64,000 nucleotides of DNA from Bog-473 sp963745175 (GCA_963745175.1 CAVUWK010000010.1:143748-207747), one strand, 5' to 3'; numbered from the stretch's first letter, positions 26,578 through 34,653 are shown. The notes: generated by a model from the sequence alone, not told the origin. Numbers and translations are program-made.

Positions 26578-26591
26578 CGAACACCTGTTCG
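26578..26591 (-). promoter_or_regulatory. LexA (SOS) box 1 of LysM-nrdR operon
   Basis: CGAACACCTGTTCG, matching the actinobacterial CGAAC-N4-GTTCG core, 15 bp before the LysM start codon and so able to block transcription directly. Confidence 0.88.
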
Positions 26592-26610
26592 CCTCATGCA
26601 TATTGGATCA

Positions 26611-26624
26611 CGAACACGTGTTCG
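26611..26624 (-). promoter_or_regulatory. LexA (SOS) box 2 of LysM-nrdR operon
   Basis: CGAACACGTGTTCG, a fully symmetric 14-bp palindrome, 33 bp from box 1. A TTGACG hexamer on the minus strand (26626-26631) lies directly beside it and is a reasonable -35. Confidence 0.9.
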
Positions 26625-26640
26625 TCGTCAACACCTTTCC

Positions 26641-26654
26641 CGAACAGCTGTTCG
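26641..26654 (-). promoter_or_regulatory. LexA (SOS) box 3 of LysM-nrdR operon
   Basis: CGAACAGCTGTTCG, again fully symmetric, 30 bp from box 2. Three boxes at 30-33 bp spacing put all of them on nearly the same face of the helix. Confidence 0.9.
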
Positions 26655-26777
26655 CCCACGTCCACACCCTACGGAGGAGGTGTGACAGCGCACCTCGGGA
26701 GCTACTTTATAATTACGAGCGATTTGGTCAGGATTAGCCCCGATCCCCGAGAGGACATCCCATAACAGGCTCAGCGG

Positions 26778-27040
26778 GTGGCGCTGACCCGCCTCAAGAT
26801 GCAGGACCTGGTGGCGGACCTGTGCGCCCGGCACCGTCCGGGCGTCCTGCTGGTGACCCACGACGTCGAGGAGCTGGCGGACCGCGTGCTGGTGCTGCAC
26901 GAGGGGCGGATCTGCCTCGACGTGGCCGTCGACCTGCCCCGGCCCCGCCTGATCGGCGGGCTGCCCTTCGACGCCCTGCGGGACCGCCTCCTGGCCGAGC
27001 CGGGCGTGCACCGGGAGGCCACCGCCCCTGACGGAACGAG
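26778..27040 (+). pseudogene. ABC transporter ATPase, C-terminal fragment
   Basis: Only the last 85 or so residues of a nitrate/sulfonate/taurine-type ABC ATPase remain: ALTRLKMQDLVADLCARHRPGVLLVTHDVEELADRVLVLHEGRICLDVAVDLPRPR. The H-loop His (TH) is present, but Walker A, the signature motif and Walker B are absent. There is also a three-residue gap against the usual DEALLLADRV. No transporter partner is nearby. It lies between the SOS operon and the FtsH gene, so it marks an insertion or rearrangement scar. Confidence 0.8.
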
Positions 27041-27093
27041 CCGGTGTTCGATGCTGATTTCCGTGGCGCTGTCGCCGCTGCACCTTTTGGCAC

Positions 27094-27115
27094 TACCTGA
27101 TCCATGGATCAGGTA
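27094..27115. promoter_or_regulatory. 22-bp perfect palindrome
   Basis: The half-site TACCTGATCCA is mirrored exactly. It sits in a 250-bp gap between the ABC fragment and the 3' end of the FtsH gene, where no other feature is seen. Perfect even palindromes of this length are typical operators for dimeric repressors, but there is no divergent promoter here, so it may be a leftover operator from lost DNA. Confidence 0.5.
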
Positions 27116-27298
27116 CGCCCGACGCGCAGCAACAGCGCTCTCGTCGTGCGCCTCGACCTCGGATTCGCGGAGCGGACGTTCTTCTCCGGAGCTGCTGGAG
27201 CCCGGCGCTTTTCGCCCACAACGAGGCCCTGACCAAGATCACCGCCTGCGACGGGCGACCGTGCGCTCAGCGGACGCGAAGCGGGATGCAGAACCTGC

Positions 27299-29143
27299 TC
27301 AGGCCGAGAGGCGAACCTCTGATGCCGTGATGGCGTCTTCGATCACCGTGGTGATCTCCGCGCCGATCAGCTCGTCTCGCTCCAGGAGCGCGTCGCGGAG
27401 GGCTTCGAGCACGTGCGCGTTCTCGGTGAGCACCGAGACAGCGCCGGCCTTGGCCTCCTTGAGCATCCGCGAGACTTCCTTGCGGGCGTCCTCGGACCCG
27501 AGGACCTTGTCGATGATCGAGCCCGGCGTGGCCGAGCCCATATAGGAGATCAGCTCGTCGCCCATCCCGTAGGCACCGACCATGGCCGCGGCGTACTCGG
27601 TGGCCGACTGGAGGTCCCCAGCGGGACCGGTGCCGGCCTCGCCGAAGTGGATCTCCTCGGCGGCCATGCCGCCCATGGCGATCTGCAGCAGGGCCTTGAT
27701 CTCGGACTTCGTCATCGTGAAGCGCTCCTCGAGGTCGCCGTGTGCCAGGAGCCCGAGCGATACGGCGCGCTTCTTGATCGAGAGGACGTCGAGGGTCCGG
27801 GCCTTGCCTTCGAAGTAGGCGACCGTGCAGTGCCCGGCCTCGTGTGTCGCAACAGCGCGGCGCTCGGCCTCGGTGTAGACGGCGCTCTCTGACGGCATAC
27901 CCAGCTCGGTGACGAGCTTCGCGTCATTGATGTCTTGGCTGGTCATCTGACGAGCGTTGCGACGCAGGGCCACCACGAGCGCCTCGTCCAAGAGGTGCTC
28001 GAGCATGACAGGGGAGTAGCCCTTGGTCATGGCAGCCAGGCGGTCGATGGCCGTGGGGTCGTCGAGATCGGGCCCGTGCGCCTTCTTCTTCAGGTAGTAA
28101 CTCAAGATGTCTGCCCGCTCGGCACGGGTCGGCAGGTTGAAGGTGATCGAGCGGTCGAAACGGCCTGGACGAACCAGGGCCGGGTCGAGGTCCGACTTCC
28201 GGTTGGTGGCGCCGATGACCAAGATGTTCGACTGGCTCGGTGCCTTGCGCGAGAGCTGGATGCTGTACGGCAGCCAACGATTCACGGCCGAGACGAGTGC
28301 TCCCTTGAGGGCCTCGCCCTTGGTGGGCTCGTCGAAGCTCTGCATCTGGATCAGCAGCTCGTTCACCACGCCGGAGACGCCTTCGGAGCGTCCCGAGCCC
28401 GTGCCCGAGCGTGCACCACCGATGGCGTCGATCTCCTCGATGAAGCCGATCGCCCCACCCTCCTGGCGTGCGGCCTTGCGCAGCGCCCTGAAGTAGGAGC
28501 GGATCTTGCGGTTCGTCTGCCCGTAGTACATCGACTGGAAGGCCGACGAGCTCACGAAGAGGAACGGCACGCCTGCTTCGCCTGCCATGGCCTTGGCCAT
28601 GAAGGTCTTGCCGGTACCGGGACCACCCTCGAAGAGGACGCCACGCCGGGCGGTGCCGCCCATGACCTGAGCGAAGGTGCGGAACCCCAAGAAGAGGTTC
28701 AGCGTGTTGATCACCTCGCTCTTGACGCCGTCGGCGCCCCGCACGTCGGACAGCCGGACATCGATGTCACTGGACCGGTAGACCTTGTGCGGCGAACGAC
28801 CTCCGAAGATGAACGGGGACATCACGACGATGCCCATGAGGCCCACCACCACGATGATGATGCCGTACTTGCCCAGGTGGTCCACGAGCGAGAGCCCCGG
28901 GATCCACAGCGAGAAATGCCCACCCGTGTGCGCGTCGTAGACGCGCCAGGCGAAGTAGATCTCGATGAGGGCGATGATCAGCAGGGTGCGACGGATCTTG
29001 TGGGTCCGGCGCTTCTCACGGATGTCCGTGACATCCGCCTTGCCGCTCAGCACGGCGTCGCTGGCGAGGGCGAGCAGGTCCAGTTGGCCGCTCGGGTTCC
29101 TCACGTCGGCGACGTCGCTGGAGCCGTCTTGCTTGGTGGGCAT
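27299..29143 (-). CDS. FtsH-like membrane AAA protease, variant
   Basis: A 614-residue membrane-bound ATP-dependent zinc protease. Two membrane helices (LLIIALIEIYFAW near 55 and GIIIVVVGLMGIVVMSPFIF near 95) enclose a short external loop. The AAA module has Walker A GGPGTGKT (173-180) and the arginine-finger region LVRPGRFDRSI. The protease has HEAGH (434-438) and the third zinc ligand in GPAGDLQSATE. Two oddities: the Walker B sequence is GFIEEIDA, with Glu in place of the usual Asp, and about 35 extra residues (271-305) split the AAA core before ILVIGATNR. A canonical FtsH is expected elsewhere in the genome, so this is probably a second, specialised copy. Confidence 0.88.
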   Translation of the reverse strand: MPTKQDGSSDVADVRNPSGQLDLLALASDAVLSGKADVTDIREKRRTHKIRRTLLIIALIEIYFAWRVYDAHTGGHFSLWIPGLSLVDHLGKYGIIIVVVGLMGIVVMSPFIFGGRSPHKVYRSSDIDVRLSDVRGADGVKSEVINTLNLFLGFRTFAQVMGGTARRGVLFEGGPGTGKTFMAKAMAGEAGVPFLFVSSSAFQSMYYGQTNRKIRSYFRALRKAARQEGGAIGFIEEIDAIGGARSGTGSGRSEGVSGVVNELLIQMQSFDEPTKGEALKGALVSAVNRWLPYSIQLSRKAPSQSNILVIGATNRKSDLDPALVRPGRFDRSITFNLPTRAERADILSYYLKKKAHGPDLDDPTAIDRLAAMTKGYSPVMLEHLLDEALVVALRRNARQMTSQDINDAKLVTELGMPSESAVYTEAERRAVATHEAGHCTVAYFEGKARTLDVLSIKKRAVSLGLLAHGDLEERFTMTKSEIKALLQIAMGGMAAEEIHFGEAGTGPAGDLQSATEYAAAMVGAYGMGDELISYMGSATPGSIIDKVLGSEDARKEVSRMLKEAKAGAVSVLTENAHVLEALRDALLERDELIGAEITTVIEDAITASEVRLSA

Positions 29144-29198
29144 CGGGATCTCTCCTTTTCTTATCGTGGTCGTCGAGTGCCGAAGCGCTCGGAGAGAC

Positions 29199-29721
29199 CT
29201 ATTGGTTCCATGGAACTTGTGTCTGACCTTCGGAGCGCCCGGGGTGAGTTCGACGCCCCCTCGAGAGTTCGAGCTCGATGTCGTCGAGCCGCGTGACGTT
29301 GGTCAGGCTCGTACGCCCGACCAGCCGGCAGGCAGCGTCACGGAGCAGCCAGACGTTGTCCTCCTCGGCCCGTGCCACCAGCGGCCACTCCGTGGAACCA
29401 TCACCGACGTCTGGGGCCTCGGTGACGAGCTGAACGACCTCAGTCGCCGCCCGGGCTGCCCCGGGATCGGTCGAGTTGCATTGCAGGGAATTCACCGCGC
29501 GTCCGTGTCGCAGCCCCCTCCGCCGCGCACTTGCGCGCGCAGATCATACGGGTGCGACTCGCACTGTTCCTGTAGATGCCCTGTTCGCTGTGACGGCAAA
29601 CGGGCTGCAGAGGAAACGTCGAGAGTGCTTGTGGGCCCGCGCGGACCTCAGGCGCCGTCTGGCTGAAGGTCTCGGGAGCGCCTGGGACCTGTCGGGTGGT
29701 CGAGCAGTAGAGCTTGGCCAT
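29199..29721 (-). pseudogene. Possible small gene in two frames, uncertain
   Basis: From ATG 29721, which has a GGGAGG site 8 bp upstream, a Cys-containing 93-residue frame runs to 29440. A second frame (29199-29495) continues with protein-like sequence (ARAATEVVQLVTEAPDVGDGSTEWPLVARAEEDNVWLLRDAACRLVG). One extra base would join them to about 170 residues. An inverted repeat, CCCAGATC/GATCTGGG (29733-29750), lies just upstream. No family is recognised. It may be one frameshifted gene, one real and one chance frame, or nothing. Confidence 0.3.
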
Positions 29722-29967
29722 CTGGGGTCCCTCCCAGATCTCGATCTGGGTCTCGCACTCACAGCAGATGTGAGAGGTGGCGCGCCGTGGAAGTGGCTCG
29801 CTGAAGGGATGGTCGTCACCCGAGCGGGGCGGACAGAGCCAGCGCTGCCGCTCTTGGCCCGCTACTCAGTACAGGACGCGGGCTCTCCGTAGCTGACCTC
29901 TGCCTTCGGCCGTTGTGGCGACTCGGGGCTCGGATGAATGGCTGGCCCTCTCCAAGTAAATCGACAT

Positions 29968-29981
29968 CGAACAGGTGTTTG
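29968..29981 (+). promoter_or_regulatory. LexA (SOS) box, imperfect, upstream of lexA
   Basis: CGAACAGGTGTTTG, one mismatch from the symmetric core. It overlaps the first bases of the TTGCTT -35 element at 29979-29984. Confidence 0.7.
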
Positions 29982-30007
29982 CTTTGGGCCCACCACTTGG
30001 GTATGTT
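29979..30007 (+). promoter_or_regulatory. lexA promoter
   Basis: TTGCTT (29979-29984), 17-bp spacer, TATGTT (30002-30007). The imperfect LexA box covers the -35 and a better box lies just after the expected start site near 30014, which fits autorepression. Confidence 0.6.
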
Positions 30008-30016
30008 GGTGGGTCA

Positions 30017-30030
30017 CGAACGGATGTTCG
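30017..30030 (+). promoter_or_regulatory. LexA (SOS) box upstream of lexA
   Basis: CGAACGGATGTTCG, a match to the CGAAC-N4-GTTCG core, 52 bp before the lexA start codon and just downstream of the predicted transcription start. Confidence 0.85.
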
Positions 30031-30082
30031 CCCCCGGGAGGGGCCCGGCGGCAGGCCGGGGTGGGCACCAAAGGAGACGCCG

Positions 30083-30718
30083 ATGGCCGAGGTCCTGAGC
30101 GGGAAGCGGCTGCAGATCCTCAACTTCATCGCCGACTGCCAGCGCGACCGGGGCTATCCGCCCTCGGTGCGCGAGATCGGCGAGGCGGTGGGGCTGGCCT
30201 CCTCGGCCACCGTGCACACGCACCTCGCCGTGCTCCAGCGCGAGGGCTACCTGTCCAAGGACCCGAGCAAGCCCCGGGCGATCCAGGTCCACTTCGACCC
30301 CGACACGTCCTCGCGGCTGCCGGCCTCCGCGGTGCACAACGTGCCGCTGGTGGGCGAGGTGGCGGCCGGGACCGGCGTGCTGGCCGAGGAGAACATCGAG
30401 GAGCTCCTGCCCATGCCGGCGCAGTTCACCGGCAGCGGGCCTTCCTTCATGCTGCGGGTGCGCGGCGACTCCATGACCGACGCGGGGATCTTCGACGGCG
30501 ACTACGTCGTGGTGCGCCAGCAGCCCGAGGCGAACAACGGCGACGTCGTGGTCGCCGGCATCAACGACGGCGAGGCCACGGTCAAGACCTTCAGCCGCAA
30601 GAACGGGCGGGTCGTGCTCACCCCGGCCAACACGGCCTACGAGCCGATGGTCTTCGACGCTCCCGACGAGGTGACGATCTTCGGCAAGGTGGTCACCGTG
30701 GTCCGGCAACTGAGTTAA
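30083..30718 (+). CDS. lexA: SOS repressor LexA
   Basis: A 211-residue repressor and self-cleaving protease. The N-terminal winged helix (RLQILNFIADCQRDRGYPPSVREIGEAVGLASSATVHTHLAVLQREGYL) binds SOS boxes. The cleavage site is Ala95-Gly96 in VGEVAAGTGVL; the catalytic dyad is Ser130 (RGDSMTDAGI) and Lys168 (ATVKTF). ATG 30083 has an AAGGAG site and is preferred over the longer upstream frame. Boxes at 29968 and 30017 show autoregulation; boxes in front of the LysM operon and the radical SAM gene are further targets inside this window. Confidence 0.97.
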   Translation: MAEVLSGKRLQILNFIADCQRDRGYPPSVREIGEAVGLASSATVHTHLAVLQREGYLSKDPSKPRAIQVHFDPDTSSRLPASAVHNVPLVGEVAAGTGVLAEENIEELLPMPAQFTGSGPSFMLRVRGDSMTDAGIFDGDYVVVRQQPEANNGDVVVAGINDGEATVKTFSRKNGRVVLTPANTAYEPMVFDAPDEVTIFGKVVTVVRQLS

Positions 30719-30726
30719 TCAGCCAC

Positions 30727-31587
30727 CTACTTGAGCAGGCGGGAGAGCCGGCGGTCCGCCAGCACCTTGCCGCCCGTCTGGCACGTGGGGCAGTACGACA
30801 TCTCGTAGGACTCGAACGACACCCGGCGCAACGTGTCGCCGCACGGGGTCGGGCAGAGCTCGCCGACGCGGTTGTGCACCTTGAAACGGCCGCCCAGCTT
30901 GGCCTCCGACAACCCGCCCTCCCGGCCGCGCTCGAGGTCGAGCGCCTCGGCCAGGACGTCGGTGGCGGCGGCGAGCAGCGCCTCGCGCTGGTCCGGGGTG
31001 AGGGAGTGCAGCGAGGCGAAGGGAGACAGCTTGGCCCGGTGCAGGATGTCGTCGCCCCAGCCGCGCCCGATCCCCGACACCACGTGCTGGTCGCGCAGGT
31101 CGGTGGTGAGGTGGCGTCGCGAGTCGCTCGTCCTTATGAACTCGGCGAACTCGTCGCTCCCGGGCTCGGGCCCGAGGCCGGCCAGCGGCCCCTCGTCCCC
31201 CGGTGCCAGCATCCACCACGACGCCTTGCGTTGCGTGCCGTACTCGCGCACGAGCACGGCCACCGTCGACGGGCTCGCGCCGGCCGTCGTGAAGGTGAAG
31301 CGGGCGACGGCGCCGCGGGGCTTCGTCTTCTTCGGCGGCTCCTCGATGTCCAGCCGGCCCGCCTGGGAGAGATGGAGCACCATCCGGCTCCCGTCGTCGA
31401 ACTCCCATATGAGGTACTTGGCCCGGCGGCCGACCGAGCGGAGCGTGTGCCCGTAGAGGTCCTCGGGCCTCGGCGCGTAGGTCTTCAGCGACGAGAACCC
31501 CAGCAGATCCGCCCGCTCGAGCGTGGCGCCGGCGAGGAGGGCGTCGAGGCGCTCGGACAGGGCCTGCATCTCGGGCAATTCGGGCAC
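30727..31587 (-). CDS. Fpg/Nei family DNA glycosylase
   Basis: A 286-residue base-excision enzyme that removes oxidised bases and nicks the strand. It starts MPELPEM, giving the catalytic Pro1-Glu2 after Met removal, and has the helix-two-turn-helix (QHVVSGIGRGWGDDILHRAKLSP) and a C-terminal zinc finger (CPTPCGDTLRRVSFESYEMSYCPTCQ). The zinc finger is slightly elongated and does not give a clear Fpg versus Nei choice. It converges with lexA (8 bp between stops), in a neighbourhood rich in repair genes, but I see no LexA box at its start. Confidence 0.9.
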   Translation of the reverse strand: MPELPEMQALSERLDALLAGATLERADLLGFSSLKTYAPRPEDLYGHTLRSVGRRAKYLIWEFDDGSRMVLHLSQAGRLDIEEPPKKTKPRGAVARFTFTTAGASPSTVAVLVREYGTQRKASWWMLAPGDEGPLAGLGPEPGSDEFAEFIRTSDSRRHLTTDLRDQHVVSGIGRGWGDDILHRAKLSPFASLHSLTPDQREALLAAATDVLAEALDLERGREGGLSEAKLGGRFKVHNRVGELCPTPCGDTLRRVSFESYEMSYCPTCQTGGKVLADRRLSRLLK

Positions 31588-31601
31588 GCCACAATGTACT
31601 T

Positions 31602-32396
31602 ATGACCTACACGCACGGGCACCACGAATCGGTGCTGCGCAGCCATACCTGGCGCACCGCCGAGAACTCCAGCGCGTATCTCGTCCCCCACCTGCGTCCC
31701 GGCCAGCGCCTGCTCGACGTGGGCTCGGGCCCCGGGACCATCACCGCCGACCTCGCCCTCCTGGTGGCGCCGGGTGAGGTGACCGGCGTGGACGCAGCCG
31801 CCGACGTGGTGGCCCAGGCCCACGAACACGCCCGTAGCCTGGGCATCGAGAACCTGCACTTCGAGGTGGCAGACCTGTTCGCCCTCGGCTTCCCCGACGC
31901 CTCCTTCGACGTGATCCACGTGCACCAGGTCCTCCAGCACGTCGACGACCCGGTCGCCGCCCTGGTCGAACTGCGCCGCGTCCTGGCCCCCGACGGCCTG
32001 TTGGGCGCCCGCGACTCGGATTACGGGGCCTTCACCTGGGCTCCGGACGACCCCGTCCTGGACCGCTGGCTCGAGCTGTACCTGGACGTGACGGCGCGCA
32101 ACGGCCACGATGCGCGCATCGGTCCCCGCCTGCTCGGCCACGCCCACGAGGCGGGATTCGGCGACGTGAGCGTCTCGAGCTCGACGTGGACCTACGCCGA
32201 CCCCGAGGCCCGGGCGTGGTGGGGCGGGCTGTGGGCCGACCGCGTGCGCTACTCGCGCTTCGCCGAGCAGGCCGTCGAGTACGGCCTCAGCGACACCGAG
32301 GAGCTCGGGCGCATGGCCGAGGCGTTCCTGCGCTGGGCCGACTCACCCGACGGCGTCTTCGTCGTCACCCACGTGGAGATATTGGCCCGCGGCTGA
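31602..32396 (+). CDS. Class I SAM-dependent methyltransferase
   Basis: A 264-residue methyltransferase with motif I LLDVGSGPGTITADLALLV, an acidic motif II region (EVTGVDAAADVVAQA), ENLHFEVADLFALGFPDASFDVIHVHQVLQHVDDP and a post-motif segment VLAPDGLLGARDSDYGAFTW. This resembles ubiquinone/menaquinone-type and arsenite-type small-molecule methyltransferases. The substrate is unknown. Its start codon is only 14 bp from the start of the divergent glycosylase gene, so the two promoters must overlap the coding ends. Confidence 0.88.
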   Translation: MTYTHGHHESVLRSHTWRTAENSSAYLVPHLRPGQRLLDVGSGPGTITADLALLVAPGEVTGVDAAADVVAQAHEHARSLGIENLHFEVADLFALGFPDASFDVIHVHQVLQHVDDPVAALVELRRVLAPDGLLGARDSDYGAFTWAPDDPVLDRWLELYLDVTARNGHDARIGPRLLGHAHEAGFGDVSVSSSTWTYADPEARAWWGGLWADRVRYSRFAEQAVEYGLSDTEELGRMAEAFLRWADSPDGVFVVTHVEILARG

Positions 32397-32418
32397 CGCT
32401 CCGCGGGCGAACGAGGCG

Positions 32419-33264
32419 TCAATCCGTCCAGAGCTTGTCGGTGTAGGTGTCGGTGCCGGGGATCGTCGGGATGAACGGGAGGGCGGCCACGACCGTGCCC
32501 TTGCCGGCCGCTTCCAGCTGGCGCCGGTGCTCGGCGATGACGGGCTCCCAGGCCACTTCGGGCGGCGTGTTGAGGAACCACAGGAGGACGGTGCGGTTGT
32601 CCCGCGCCTTCTCGCGGGGCACGTCACCGGGCGCGTCCACCTCGAGCGCGATCGGGGTGAATGCGGCGACGAGGTCGGCGTCGCTGCCGGGCATCAATCC
32701 GGGCAGGTGCTCGGTGCGCAGCCAGGTCCAGAGGTCCTCGTTGGAGATGGCATCGTCGCGGTCGATGAAGACGGTGACGAAGCCGCGGTAGGGATGGTCG
32801 AGGGCGACCTCCACCGGGACGCCGTCGGGCTCGCGCCGGTGCTCCCACACGAAGTTGTAGAGGAGCGTGTGGACGTGGTCGCGCTCCTGGAACATGCGGC
32901 CGGCGGCGTGGAGCGCGTTCACCTGGCGCAGGGCCCAGCGGTTCCAGACGTCGAAATACCCATCGAGCACCCAGTAGGCCGCGATGTAGGACCCCCGGGC
33001 CGGCTCGCCCGTGATGGCCGACGAGTCCGGGTCACGCAACGACTTCAGGTCGGCCGTGGCGACGAAGCGGCGCCCGGCGAAGTTGTACGGTCCCACCATG
33101 CACCCGGCGTAGAAGTGGTCGCGCTCGTACCAGCGGTTGTAGGCCACCTCGTGCCCCCGGTGGGGCTCCACCAGCGTCAGCAGCATGGAGCCGAGCTTGA
33201 CCGGCTCGGCCTCCGCGCCGATCTCAATGGGCCGGCGTTGCTTGGGTGCGTCGTCCTCGGGCAT
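32419..33264 (-). CDS. Conserved hypothetical, EthD-like dimeric barrel
   Basis: A 281-residue protein. MLLTLVEPHRGHEVAYNRWYERDHFYAGCMVGPYNFAGRRFVA resembles the EthD/dimeric alpha-beta barrel strand-helix pattern, and GFVTVFIDRDDAISNEDLWTWLRTEHLPGL repeats it, so the protein probably contains two ferredoxin-like barrels. It has no signal peptide. Similar proteins in actinobacteria are annotated only as hypothetical. Role unknown; it stands alone between a methyltransferase and the anti-sigma gene. Confidence 0.7.
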   Translation of the reverse strand: MPEDDAPKQRRPIEIGAEAEPVKLGSMLLTLVEPHRGHEVAYNRWYERDHFYAGCMVGPYNFAGRRFVATADLKSLRDPDSSAITGEPARGSYIAAYWVLDGYFDVWNRWALRQVNALHAAGRMFQERDHVHTLLYNFVWEHRREPDGVPVEVALDHPYRGFVTVFIDRDDAISNEDLWTWLRTEHLPGLMPGSDADLVAAFTPIALEVDAPGDVPREKARDNRTVLLWFLNTPPEVAWEPVIAEHRRQLEAAGKGTVVAALPFIPTIPGTDTYTDKLWTD

Positions 33265-33295
33265 GACCAGCGAAACTAACAGCTGCGTGCCGGCG

Positions 33296-34072
33296 TCAGA
33301 CAGTCCCCGTGGCGAGGATCGGGCTCGTGGGGGCGACCGACCCGCCCGCCGGCTCGGCCGTGATGGCGAGCTGTGACGGGCGCCTCGAGCCGGCCATGGT
33401 GAAGGCGGCCTGGCGCGGCGAACCCCCGAGCAGGCCGAGGGAGATAGGTTGCTTCCCCTCGATCGCCCACAGCTGGTACGTGCGGCCGTCGGCGAGGGGC
33501 GGCAGCTTCGACGAGACCAGGTAGCCCTGCCCGGACGGCACGACGACGACCTTCGCCAGCGCGGTGTGCGCGCTCGTGTCGAGCGTGACGAGCCGGTGCC
33601 CGGGCGTGTCCAGCGCAGCCGTCACCGCGGCGGACGGACGGGCCTGGGCCGACTGCAGGTTCGAGACCTTGCTGTCGGCGCGCACCAGCCCGATGCCGAG
33701 CACGACGGCCACGGCGGCGGCCGCCACGGCGGCGGCGCCGATGGTCGAGACGGTGGTGCGTTGCCGCCGGCGGCGCGCGTCGGCCGGCGCCCGGAAGGAC
33801 GAGCGCGCTGCGGGCGCGAGCTCCGGCATCGGCGGCGGTTCCTGGTCCTCCTGGCGCTCGGGCAGGCGGATGGCGATCTGCGACCACAATTGCTCGGGCA
33901 GGGGCTCCACCGAGTTGCCCATGGCGGCGGCCACCTCACGCAGGCTGTCGAGCTCGGCGCGGCAACGGGGGCAGGTCTCGAGGTGCTCCTCGAGCTCGGT
34001 GAACTCGTCGCCGTCGACGGCATCGAGCGCGTACGCCCCGAGGAGATCGCTCGCCTGGTCGTGCGTCATCAC
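33296..34072 (-). CDS. rskA: Anti-sigma-K factor RskA-like
   Basis: A 258-residue single-pass membrane anti-sigma factor. The N-terminal anti-sigma domain carries a zinc-binding HxxxCxxC (LEEHLETCPRCRAEL), then a membrane helix (TVSTIGAAAVAAAAVAVVLGIGLV) and an external RskA domain (GRTYQLWAIEGKQPISLGLLGG, ...LAITAEPAGGSVAPTSPILATGTV). In mycobacteria RskA holds SigK and is released by regulated proteolysis or redox change. It overlaps the sigma gene by 4 bp, so the two are co-made. Confidence 0.92.
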   Translation of the reverse strand: MMTHDQASDLLGAYALDAVDGDEFTELEEHLETCPRCRAELDSLREVAAAMGNSVEPLPEQLWSQIAIRLPERQEDQEPPPMPELAPAARSSFRAPADARRRRQRTTVSTIGAAAVAAAAVAVVLGIGLVRADSKVSNLQSAQARPSAAVTAALDTPGHRLVTLDTSAHTALAKVVVVPSGQGYLVSSKLPPLADGRTYQLWAIEGKQPISLGLLGGSPRQAAFTMAGSRRPSQLAITAEPAGGSVAPTSPILATGTV

Positions 34073-34644
34073 GCGTCGGCTCCGCGCACGCCGGTGTCGG
34101 CCAGGACGGCGCGCATACGGCGCATGCCGTTGCGGATCCGGCTCTTGACGGTGCCTTCGGGCTGGTCGAGCAGCTGCGCCACCTCGCGGTAGGTGCGGCC
34201 GTCGAAGTACGCCAACTCGATGGCCCGTCGCTCCTCCTCGGGCAGCTCGCCCATGGCCTGCGAGACCTGATCGGCGACGGCCAGGTCCCAGACCTCGCGT
34301 TGCATGTCATAGGCCGCCTCCGCGGTGCGCAGGGCGTCGCGGGTCTCCCGGGCGCGCCGTGAGCTCGAGGACCGCACGGCATCGACGGCCCGGCCGTGCG
34401 CCTGGGCGAGCAGGAAGGAACGCAGGGAGCCCCGGGCCGGGTCGAAGCGGTCGGGCTGGTTCCACAGCCGCAAGAAGACGTCCTGGGTCACGTCCTCGGC
34501 CTCGGTGGGGTTGTGCAGGACCCTCTTGGCCAAGCCGAACACGGCGCCGCCGTGGCGCCGGTAGACCTCGGCCAGCGCCACCTCGCTGTAGCGGGCAATT
34601 GAGGTCACCAACTGGGCATCACTCACTTCGTCGAGACGCCGCAT
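34069..34644 (-). CDS. sigK: ECF sigma factor, SigK-like
   Basis: A 191-residue extracytoplasmic-function sigma factor. Region 2 is YSEVALAEVYRRHGGAVFGLAKRVLHNPTEAEDVTQDVFLRLWNQPDRFDP; region 4 is MGELPEEERRAIELAYFDGRTYREVAQLLDQPEGTVKSRIRNGMRRMR. ATG 34644 is chosen because the family starts there; the frame is open much further upstream only because of base composition. The partner anti-sigma factor is of RskA type, and the two promoters between this gene and the divergent ferritin-like gene fit the mycobacterial SigK consensus, which supports the SigK assignment. Confidence 0.92.
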   Translation of the reverse strand: MRRLDEVSDAQLVTSIARYSEVALAEVYRRHGGAVFGLAKRVLHNPTEAEDVTQDVFLRLWNQPDRFDPARGSLRSFLLAQAHGRAVDAVRSSSSRRARETRDALRTAEAAYDMQREVWDLAVADQVSQAMGELPEEERRAIELAYFDGRTYREVAQLLDQPEGTVKSRIRNGMRRMRAVLADTGVRGADA

Positions 34645-34653
34645 GTGTGACCT

